Part shown: positions 48,300 to 59,713 of the stretch, piece by piece | How the letters are laid out: the number at the start of each line of letters is the position of its first letter | Position numbering within the stretch: the stretch's first letter is position 1 | NCBI RefSeq assembly: GCF_030272615.1 | Contig: NC_081407.1 | Coordinates: 146,693,744-146,757,743, forward strand | Source: Cryptomeria japonica | Taxonomy: Eukaryota > Streptophyta > Pinopsida > Cupressales > Cupressaceae | DNA length: 64,000 nucleotides | Direction of reading: 5' to 3' | Position numbers and translations under genes: made by a program | Notes under the pieces: generated by a model | What the model was told of the DNA's origin: nothing | Seen by the model: the letters and a program-made list of their open reading frames with translations, nothing else | Database searches by the model: none

Positions 48300-50499
48300 T
48301 CTTGTCCCTTTGCATTTAACATTTTTGTTGCAAATTTCGCATTTTTGAAGTTGCAGATCAGACAATTTTCGACGACATTTTAGGTTTTTCCATGTCTGCG
48401 AGCGTTCGGATCGCGTTTTTGTGTTTCAGAAGCGTCTGCAATATCTTGAATCACGTCTGTGTTTTTTGCCAAATTTTATTTTTGCAGGTTTCTGGAACCG
48501 CGTCTGTGAATTCAAACCGCGTCTATGATTGATCTTATCGCGTCTGTGTTCGGGAATAGCGTCTGAGGTATCCAAGTGCGTCTGTGCATAACAGAACCGT
48601 GTCTGCATTGTACAGACGCGTCTGTGTCTGGTATAACTGCGTCTGTGTTTTCTGTTTTGCAAGTTTGTCAATTTTCTTTGATTCGGGTTTTCGGATTTTG
48701 TACTAAGAGTTTCAGATCTGGTTTATTTTTGGCTAACCCTTGCAGATCTAGCTAACCAAGTTTGTGCAGCTTTCTTTGGAGGCAAAAATGTTTTTGTTGA
48801 AGGCCCCTTTTCACAAAGTCTTTTGGGTTTTCTAAAATTTACCTAACTTGTGTGCTTGCAGGAAGGGGTGATCATTTGAAACAACCCAAACTACTAACAA
48901 TTTTGTTGCAGGGCCTTAGCTAGGGTTTTGTAGTTTTGTTGTGTGCCTTGTTTTCATAGATTAGCAAACACTTCCATTGGTGCACTAAAATTGAATCATT
49001 GTCTTTTGTGTCTTGAGCAATAGGCTCTTTTTGTTTGATCTTTAGAGGGCCTGTCTTCCCATGTGGTCATTAGGACTACTAGTGAGAAGAGAACGACCCA
49101 AGTGGTAGCGAGGAAAACCCACCTCATCCAAACCACTATAATCAAATGTATTCATGGTGAAAACTATGAATAACGTGTGTTGATTAGTTCATACCGACAC
49201 TATGTCTCCCCATAAACCCGTTTGATCAAATTTATTTGATCATTTGTAGGGCGTAACCCCTATCGGCTGGGAGCCTTCTGTATTTACAGAGCTGAAAGTG
49301 CCGCATGTATGGCCACACGAGCGGATGCCCTTACTAGCACCTCTTTGTTTTAGATGCCCAAATCCTTCTAGTTGTTGAGGCAGGAGGTCGGACCTCTGGT
49401 AGCGGCCCACACACATACGGTTCTTAGTAGAGATACAAAGTTCGCCATGGAGAGTTTTCATGGGGACTGATGCTTGGCTGACCCGAGAAGTGAGTGCCGA
49501 GGGTGGAGCCAGTGAGGTCAAGCATCTAAGTATCCGCTCTGAATAGCGTAGCCTCGGGGGTAAAACCCTATGTGGGATCAACAACTATTGTCTTGGCCAG
49601 CCCTAAGATTTGTGCTTGTCTTATGCTAAACACTCAAACATTCAAGACTAAACAACAAAACATTGTGTCTTTTGTGTCTTCAAGTGTATGCAAAACTTTT
49701 TACATCAAACAACACACTTTTGGAGTCTAAACAGTTTGCAAACATTGGGTCATCAACATTGTGTCCTCTTGTCACGAAAAATAGTCAAACAGTCGGATTT
49801 GGTCACAACAAAACAATTTCACACATTGGAAAAAATTGCACTAAGGTTACAGAAACGTGTCTGTGTCTGTTTGAACCGCGTCTGCATCATATAAGCGTGT
49901 CTGTGAGGGGCAGAATAGCGTCTGTGTTTTTATTAGCGTCTGTGTCAAACAGAGAAGCGTCTGTGTCTAGGAAACGCGTCTGTGAAGTATACAGAGGCGT
50001 CTGTGTCAGGAATTGAAAACTTTAACAGTCCAGCGAACAAAGAAAATCAGTTTCGGCATACTTGAGCTTCCTAGGTTGTCTCTTCAGGTTTCATCTAGCG
50101 TTCAGCTTGTTCTAAGGTCTCACATAGTCCATCATTGCTTCACATCTCATTTTACATTCACAATTGTCTAAACTTGAGTCAAAAGGTCACTTGCTTGTCC
50201 TCACTATACTTTGTCAACACACTACATACAACTACACTTTGCTAAGTGGTCCCTCATCAAGGCTTCTTACCCTTGGGTCTCATTTGGTCTTACTTAGAGT
50301 CAAGGTCAGCTTACCTCATCAAGAGAAATGATCCTCTCTTTGGAAGTCACACCTACTCTACTACTTACATACTTGGTCTTACACTTTGGACATTGCAAGT
50401 ACACCTCAAGATTCACTTACACTCCATACAACTCTTGGTCTTCCATACTCTTTTCACTTTTTCATCTAGTCTTTCACATCTTGGTCAAACACCTAGTTC
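48300..50499 (+). other. T1 leader with two GCGTCTGTG arrays
   Basis: A 2.2-kb leader before the gag ATG. Array 1 (about 48390-48660) has about 11 copies and array 2 (about 49856-50014) about 8 copies of GCGTCTGTG or one-base variants, in gag sense, with unrelated spacers. The 114-codon antisense ORF at 49240-49584 is conserved in T2 but has no family match, and I do not call it a gene. Confidence 0.8.
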
Positions 50500-53400
50500 A
50501 TGGTTGAAACCCGTCTTCAAAAATCTAGGAGAATAGCTAAAGAAGCTCAAGAATCCGTAAACATGAGTTCTTATGAGTATGACAATGATCTATTCTACAA
50601 TCCTGAGCACACTACATTACCAGACATGAATGTTTATAGACATAATCCAAATGTGGAAAGCACAAACACTATAAACAACAATGCTACGCACAATGACAAT
50701 GTTGACAATTCTTCAATACTATCAGTAGACATAGAAGAATCCATAATGAATCCTCAATTCAATAGATTGGTTGAAGAGATAATGAGGAGAGATCGTCAAT
50801 AATTTTTACACATGATGGCACAAAGTGGAGCTAAAATACCGTATGATTTTGACTTATCTCAACTTATAGAAAGTCGACCCTCACAGCAAACTCAACTCAA
50901 CATGGATCAAAGGAGACCAAATAGTGGAGGAAATAGAGGACCGAATAATATGATGCCTGAGTCACCATCAGTTTTGCTTCAAAAACCAGCAATCCCACAT
51001 ACACAAGCTCAAACATATGATACTTACACTCAAAGACCATCATGGAGGCCTTATGCTCAGACACATGCTCAAGGTGTGGATCAATCAAAACAAGTTGATA
51101 CTCAAGGACATCCTCAAAATTTTGACACAAAGAGACCTCATGTCAAAATTGGGGGCAACACAATGGAAAATGAAAGGCGTATTGAATATGGTTTATATAC
51201 ACAAAACAGATATGGAGTCCCTCAACATGAAGTTATGCCAAGTGCTCCATATATGTCGCAACAATATAGACCTCCATATGGACATGTCTACGATCAGTAT
51301 CATCCATACATGCAACAAGCTCCTCCTCAAATGGGCATTTCAAACATGGGGTATGCTACAAGAAATCAATCCCCTCCCAAAAATAATTTGGAGCAACAAA
51401 TTAGGGATCTACAAAAGAAAATGGAGGACATGAGTACACCAAAACCTACATACACTATGAGAGATATATGTCCTTATCCCTTTGATAAGAGCATTCCAAT
51501 GCCTCCATTTCCTCCACACTTTGTAACGCCAAAATTTGACAAATATAGAGGGAGAGGAGACCCCAAGGCACACATACGACAATTCTTCACAGCTTGCATT
51601 GAGGTAGCGGCAGAAGAAACATACTTGATGAGGTTGTTCCCATAGAGCTTAGGCGATCAAGCTATGGAATGGTTTTCTCAATTACCTCTTGGTATTAAGT
51701 CATGGGGCGACCTAGCAGAGGCATTCATTCAACATTTCTCTTACAACATTGAAACAGATGTCTCAGTTACTACCTTGTGCAATACGAAACAAAAGGAAGG
51801 AGAATCTTTCACAACATTTTTACAAAGATGGAGAAACTTAGCTAGCAGATGCTCTTGCGAAATCCCGCAAAAACAAATGGTAGAAATGTTCACACAAAAT
51901 GTTAACAAGGCTATTGGATATGATCTCAGGAAAGCTTGTTTGTCTACATTCAAGGATGTTATTGAAAAGGGCCTAGCGACAGAAAAAGTCTAAATTGAAC
52001 AAGGAGTTATCAAGCTATTCAAAGAAAACAAAGAGGACTTTAAGGGAAAGGACAAACCAAAATTTTGGAATAAAAACAAGAACACAATCAATGATGGTGT
52101 TGTTGATGCCAACACAGTGCGACCCAAATTCATTTTTTTTGGATCAAGTTCTACCAACAATCAGGTGAACACTCAAACAACTTCTAGACCATGAAGGAAG
52201 TACACCCCATTGGGAGAACCACTTGAATCAGTATTCAAAAAGCTTGTGGCAAACAAAGTGATCACAGTTCCAGATTTTCCTCCATATGAACCAAAGGTCA
52301 AACCAAATTGGTGGAATGATGATGAGTTTTGTGAGTTTCATAAGAGCAAGGGTCATAAGACAAGTAATTGCCATCGATTGAAAAACATTGTGCAAGATCT
52401 CATTGATAGAGGCGACATTGAGATTGAGGGACATTCATCTAATCAAGAGCATGAGATGTTTAAGGAACCATTCCCAAAACATGACAAAGGAAAAGGCAAA
52501 GTCACAGATGATCAAGCTAATTACACTAGACCACCTTACAATTATGATTCTACTATCAATCACATCTCGATGGACAATCATATTTCTACTATCACTATCA
52601 AAAACAAAAATCCTGAGAATCCTTCTCAGAGACCCAAGATTGTCCTAAAAGGTGTGGGATCTTCCTCCGAATCTACCTCTGAATGTCATGTTACAACTCG
52701 TCGAGGTAAGATTACATTGCCAGGTACCTCCACTAAGAATACCAATCCTTTATCAATCAAGCCTGAGTGCGACCTTGTAGAACAATTAGGGAAGACACCC
52801 ACGCTCATCTCCATTCTGGAGCTTCTACGTATATCCCCTGCACATAAAGCCATCCTTGACAAAATCTTGAGAGACACGGCCGTCCCTACTGATCTGAATG
52901 TGGACCAGTTTCAAGCCATGGTGGGATACCTATCTATTCCACATTCCCTTACGTTTATAGAAGCCAATGACGCCTCCATAAGTCAGCCACATAATGCACC
53001 TTTACACGTTGAAGCTTTCATACATAAACACCGAATAAAGCGAGTCCTGATAGATGGAGGAGCAGGTCTAAATATTTGTACCTTGAGTACCATAAGACAA
53101 TTGGGATATTCTGACAGGGCTGTGAATGCTACAAACCAAATCACCATCAAGGCTTATGATGATGAAGAGCGCTCGTCCAAGGGCATAGTCACCTTACCGC
53201 TAAGAATAGGGCCAGTCACAAAGGATGTGGTTTGTCAAGTCCTAGATCTTGATCTCACATACAACATATTGCTAGGACGTCCTTGGATTCATGAAATGAG
53301 GGCAGTCCCATCAACATACCATCAATGCATTAAGTTTCCTCATAATGGAGTCGAGGTAACAGTCAATGGTGATCCAAATCCATTCATATATTGCAATAAC

Positions 53401-56400
53401 TTGAGGTCACATACTTAAACTATCATTCCCAGTAATCGTGAGGCTACTCCTTCTTCAGCATACATCGATCCTGAGTCATTAAAACCCTCGACATCCAAAC
53501 AAGGTGAACTTAGAGGCAAGTTTCAAGACAAAGGCATGGGAGAATACACTTTGAATCAGACAATGTTTTTACGACAAGTCCTGAGCTCCCCAAAAGAATA
53601 TGGGAGGCCACATCCTAACAAGCAAATCTCCATCATGATACTCAAATGGGATCCTACCATCTTTCAAAGATGGGGCGAACTAGAAGAGGAAAATTTATAT
53701 AAAATGCTTTATAAAGATAGTGAAGAGGACACACATGATCAGACTATTATACCCTGTGAGAACTATGGCAAAGGCTTCAAAATTCTGCAAAGATTCGGGT
53801 ATGATGGAAAAAGCCCTCTCGGGTTACGCAAAGAAGGCGTCATGGAGCCCTTACAACCTGAGTTAACTACAAGAAGGGAACGCTCAAAGGGACTTGGTTT
53901 TCTGAATTCCAAGATACACAATAAAAGAACAAAAGAGGCATCGCGAATCAAAGTTGCCAAAATTCAAGGAGAGGACTACTATTCCACAGATTCTAATGAG
54001 TGGGAATGGGGTTCAGACAAATCCTCCAGTGACTATGAGCTCACCGAGACATTCAGAGAGCCAGATGAACCTACAGAGGAGGAGGAATTTTACAAAAAGT
54101 TCAGAGTTGGTCAAGAACCAACCCATAAGGATCCCGCACAGTCTTCGTTTCAAGGTCCTAGGTTGAAATCACATAGGATGAGGACACCTGTCCCAGAAGG
54201 TGCTACTAGTGATGACAATTTGGATTCGCTCACGATCGAAACTGATGAGGAGAGTGCCATTGATGACCTCGACGATTGCCTTGACATACCCGAATATAAC
54301 CACATCTTCACTCTTAGCCCTGCAAACTCTGAAAACACTAATGACCTTCCCCTTGTTCACCCCCAACTCATTGACTGGGATCATGAAGGACCAGCACAAT
54401 TTGATACATTTCAAAATGACGAAGCTATTGTCGACTATCTTGGCATTCGAGATGATCTTCCCCCTGGAGACCACAAAGCAGGATACACCATAGATATCAA
54501 CAACATGGCATACTTCGGTGAGGGTGTCAGGCCTTCTAGTCGCAAAAATGTGAAAATAAGAACAAAACAAGGGTCTTATGGTGAAAACCACACTGTGGCG
54601 TTATCTGACCCCAAAAAAGTAAAAAGAAAGGATGTATCTGAGGGCGAAAACCTCTCTGAGGCACCCGAAGATGGAAGGCTCGATATTCTCCCAGCATCAT
54701 ATGAGGAAAAATAATCCATGTTGGTAGAGGAGACTATAAAGACAAATATTGGTACAGAAGAGGTTCCACACAACATATTCTTGGCGCAATCTTTGACAGA
54801 GGCCGAAAGAACAAAATTCATAAGCTTCTTCAAGGAATGACAAGTCAACTTTGCATGGTCATACGTTGATATGCCTGGACTGGATCCGGATTTGGTTATG
54901 CATCATTTGACAGTCAAACCGGGGGCAAAGCCAGTAAAACAGAAACTGAGGAAAATGCACCCACAAGTGGCATTACTCGTCAAGGCAGAGCTGGAGAAAT
55001 TATTGAATGTCGGATTCATACGACCAATTGATTATCCCGAATGGATCTCCAATTTGGTACCTGTCAGCAAACCAGATCGCAGTATCCGAATATGTATAGA
55101 CTTCAGAGATATCAACAAGGCTTGCCCAAAGGACGATTTCCCATTACCAAACATAGACTTGATCGTTGATCTCACAGCAGGTCATGAAATGTTATCCTTA
55201 ATGGACGGATTTTCTGGATATAATCAAATCAGGATTGCACCTGAAGATCAACATAAAACATCATTCACTTGTCCATGGGGAACCTTCTGTTGGAACGTCA
55301 TGCCCTTTGGGCTGAAAAATGTAGGCGCCACTTATCAACGAGCGATGACTACTATCTTTCATGATCTCATGCACATAACCGTGGAAGATTATGTTGACGA
55401 TCTTTTAGGAAAGTCAATAGACAGAGACACCCACTTGGAAATACTTTCAGTTGTCTTTGATCGGCTGGAAAAGTACAAGGTAAGACTAAATCCAAAGAAA
55501 TGTGTCTTTGGAGTAACCTCCGGGAAGCTCCTAGGATTCATTGTGTCTAAAAGAGGAATTGAGGCCGATCCAGCGAAAGTAAAGGCTATCTTGGACATGC
55601 CGCCACCCAAGAATATCAGTCAACTTCGGTCTTTATAAGGGAGACTCTAGTCCATACGAAGATTCATAGCACAACTTGCAGATAAGTGTAATCCTTTCCA
55701 GCACCTGCTACACAAAAACATCAAGTTCAAATGGGATGAGAACTGTCAACAGGCTTTTCAGGTGCTCAAAGATTATCTTTTGAACCCACCAGTCTTGATG
55801 CCACCAATTCCAGATCAACCTTTGTTACTCTACATATCAGCTACTCCAACGGCACTGGGGGCACTCCTAGCACAACAAATACCTGACGGCAAGGAAAAAG
55901 CAGTCTACTATATCAATCGCACATTGGTGGGATATGAGCTAAACTACACTCCAATTGAACGTGCATGTCTCGCTATGGTCTTTGCTTCACAGAAGTTACG
56001 ACATTATATGCTCACTCACAAGACTAAGTTGATTGCCAGAATTGATCCACTAAAATATCTTCTCAACAAAGCTACACTTACTGGGCGGCTGGCCAAGTGG
56101 GTAATGATTCTGAGTGAATTTGACATTGAGTACGTGGACAGGAAAGCAATCAAAGGACAAGCCATTGTAGATCAATTGGCAGATGCTCCCATGATAGATG
56201 ATGTTCCTCTACAGTCAGAATTTCCAGATGAGTCCATTCTAACAATATCACCTGCAAAGTCATGGCAATTATATTTTGATGGCTCATATACACAGCACGG
56301 GGCAGGAGCGGGTATACTCTTTATAACTCCTCAAGGCGATGCTATACCAAAATCATACCGCTTGTCATTTCCTTGCACCAACAATATAGCGGAATATGAG

Positions 56401-58011
56401 GCATTAACAACTGGATTAAGAATTGCAGTTCAGTGGAAGATCCAGGAACTTCATGTTTTTGGGGATTCTCAACTTGTCATCTGTCAAGCAACTGATGATT
56501 ACCAAACAAAAGATGAAAAACTAATGCCCTACAAACAACTGGTAGATGATCTGAAACATCACTTTGCAAAGATAGAGTTTGAGCAGATACCAAGAGAACA
56601 GAATCGTGCTGCAGATGCCATGGCTACAATTGCTTCGCTCATTGATCTGCCGCAAAATGAGACCTGCTATGAGGTCCTGGTAGACAACTTGCTGATTCCA
56701 TCATATGAGATCACTCCTACGGAAATGATATGTGTTGTTGGTCCTGAATCCCAGTTATATGGTTCCATATTCACATACCTTCGCGACAATATCTTACCTC
56801 CCGATCTATCAAACAATCAACGCCGCACTTTCATTCGCCAATCCTCTCGATACGTCATTTTAGCTGATATCCTATACCGACGAGGTCTAGATGGCACCCT
56901 TCTTAGATGTTTAGAGAGTGACGAAGCTCAGATTGCGTTATGAGAAGTGCATGAAGGGATATGTGGCCCGCATACTAGTGGTCCTACCTTGGCCAAGAAA
57001 CTTATCAGGATTGGATACTACTGGCCTACTATGGAAAAAGATGCATATCAGTTTGTCAAGAAGTGTAAGCAGTGTCAAATTCATGGAGACCTCATACATG
57101 CGCCGGCACAAGAACTACAACCACTTGCGTCTCCTTGGCCCTTTTGTCAGTGGGGACTCGATCTCATAGGCAAGATTCACCCTCCTTCTTCTAATGGTCA
57201 TAAATTCATTATCACAGCCACAGAGTATTTTACAAAATGGATTGAAGCCGTGCCTCTCACACAAGTCACTGGAAAACAAATTGCTACCTTCATCCTTAAT
57301 TACATCATTTGCCGATACGGGATTCCTACTTCTATTATTACCGATAACGGGCGTCCCTTCAAAAATCAGGATGTTCGTGAACTCTGTGACCGCTTCCATA
57401 TCTCTCACCATTTCTCCACACCATATTACCCCCAAGGTAATGGCCAAGCTGAGGCGTCTAATAAAACAATTCTCAAAATCCTTAAAAAGACAGTCGACGA
57501 CGCTGGCCGTAACTGGCATATCCAACTCAATCCTGCACTTTGGGCCTATCGCACAAGTGTCCGCACACCTACAGAAGCTACACCCTACTCACTTGTCTAC
57601 GGCGCTGAAGCCATCTTGCCTATTGAGGTCGAGTTACCTTCTTTATAGGTCTCTTTGAGAAACATAATCAACGATGAAGATTACAGGGTCTCTCGCTTAC
57701 AAGAACTAGAACTGCTGGAGGAACGAAGACACACTGCTTTTAATCATCTCAAGGCTTACCAACAAAGAATGAGTCGCAGCTACAATCACAAAGTTAAGCC
57801 TCGCACATTTGAAGTAGGTGACTTAGTCCTCAGAGAGAACCCCAAGAATCAGCAAGACAGAGATAAGAAGGGCAAGTTCGAACCAAACTGGCTTGGTCCT
57901 TACATCATCACAGCGGTATATGGATCTGGGGCATATCAACTCTCAACTACAGAAGGTGAACCTTTGGAGGATCCTATCAACAGCATGCACCTTCGCAGGT
58001 TCTACACATAA
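50500..58011 (+). pseudogene. T1 gag-pro-pol, single 2,504-codon frame with 11 stops
   Basis: The gag ATG at 50500 opens one frame to 58011 without any frameshift. Approximate residues: gag core 345-470; knuckle CEFHKSKGHKTSNC near 610; protease LIDGGAGLN near 850; G-patch-like segment near 1088-1120; RT 1480-1660 with YVDD; first RNase H 1765-1880, where the usual catalytic Asp is replaced (YISATPTALGALL); second RNase H 1920-2060 (YFDGSYT, NNIAEYEAL, FGDSQLV); integrase with HHCC near 2150-2200 and D-D-E near 2221, 2281 and 2315. Stops at 50800, 51643, 51991, 52192, 53416, 54712, 54838, 55636, 55648, 56941 and 57646. T2 has sense codons at all of these. The dual RNase H marks the Tat lineage. 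Confidence 0.95.
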
Positions 58012-59713
58012 GCTCTTCGGAACATCCTAATTCAAAAATACAAAAAAAAAAAAAAAATCAAAAATACAAAAAAAATTATAAAACAAAAAAATTGTTACTT
58101 GGTGAAAACCTGGCAAACAGGCGCCTTGTGACACAAAAAACATTGAAAAATTGAAAAAATTAAAGAGAAATAATTTCGTCCAACGGTGAAAACCACTTCG
58201 GTGGCGCCCTGGGCAAGTACCATGGTGAAAACTGGGTCACCAGCGCCATGCGTAGAGACATTGCTCCTCCCTCTTTCAGGATTCTCTTTCATCCTTTCAC
58301 TTCGCACACACTCACAACCTATTCATCCACAATAAACTTACCCATTCCCATCATGGTTTGTTATTGATCTACCTAAGATTGGTTAGCCATCCATAAACCT
58401 CCCTTTTCACATCCCTTTCCATCCACAATAAATCAGATCCTATCTGTGACTACGGCCAATTCCTACGTCTAGTGATGGGTGTGGAACTGAGAACATCACA
58501 TGTTTCGAGGAGTACAGTTTCTTCCAACTTTCTTCAGTCTATTCGCGCACAATCCGCAATAAAGCAAAATTCGCATCACAGATCCGCAATAAAGTTTCAT
58601 CTTCTCCGCAATAAAGTATCAGTTTCATGGATTTAGTCAGTTTCAGATGAGACACAGCAGCAACAATGGGCTTCAACAAAATCAAATCTTTCAACAGACT
58701 CAGACAACATATGGTTTAGTGCTATCTATCCTTTTTGTGAAAGTGAACATTGTGACCACAATCAAATAAGACTTATACAAGTGACAAGAGACACTAAACT
58801 TGAGGACTACAGTGGATGTTGGTGTCGAGTCTTGATTTTCTTTTGATTTCATCTTTTGGTGACATGTCTTTTAGCTTTTCCAGGATGTCTTTGACTAGAA
58901 AGGCGAGGATGGGGTATCGTCACCTATTTGCATTTGTTGTCTGTGGATTGTCTCTTAGTAATGCTATGACTTGTCCAAGGATATGAGGACACTGTGAGTC
59001 TAGTATGAATTGGGGCATTCCTTGTTTGTGACTGTCTTATCTCCATGCAAACAGGTACAATGACTTTCTGGGCCGAACAAATGCCTCGATTGTCATAACC
59101 TATTTTGCCTTAATAAAGCTCAATGATGATAATGCACAAGAAGCTCTTTCAATTTCATATCTTTTGTCTTTCATCCCCCTTTCTTGATTGACTTCCATTG
59201 TTCTTCTCGAGTCCGCGTAGCCCGCTATCACATGACTGAGTATAATGACACACCAAAAACATTTGCATTTCATATAGTCACACCTGCATCACCACATATA
59301 AGCATTTCATACATACATATAGATATCACAATTGCATCACATCCTGCATACAACACATGTTAGCACATCTCACATTTTCATTATGTAAATAATCATTTGC
59401 ATTATCATATTCATTTGCATTACATACATTCACATTTGCATCATGCATCACATATACAACATAAAAGAACAAAAATATATTGCATTGCATCATATAAGCA
59501 TCCATATCATAAAACATGTATCACATAAGAACATACATCACATAAGGTACACATGCATATAGCTGCCGCAAAAATGGATCATCTCTCATATATATAATCA
59601 AAATGTGTCATGATATAATGATGTCAAAAGAATCATATAGCTACAAAATCACCCGCAGGTGTCTATAATACAAAAATGGTACATATACTGATACAAAGGG
59701 GAGCCCTCTATGG
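58012..59713. other. T1 spacer between gag-pol and the PMD gene
   Basis: Non-coding. Five AATAAA hexamers in the gag-pol sense lie between 58330 and 58620, three of them as CGCAATAAAG. They could end gag-pol transcripts before the antisense PMD gene. An A-rich run at 58040-58090 follows the pol stop. Confidence 0.65.

Noticed and set aside
49240-49584. 114-codon antisense ORF in the T leader, conserved in T2 (38117-38461)
   Set aside because: Conservation equals that of the surrounding leader, there is no family match and no separate promoter signal. Kept only as a note in the leader entry.
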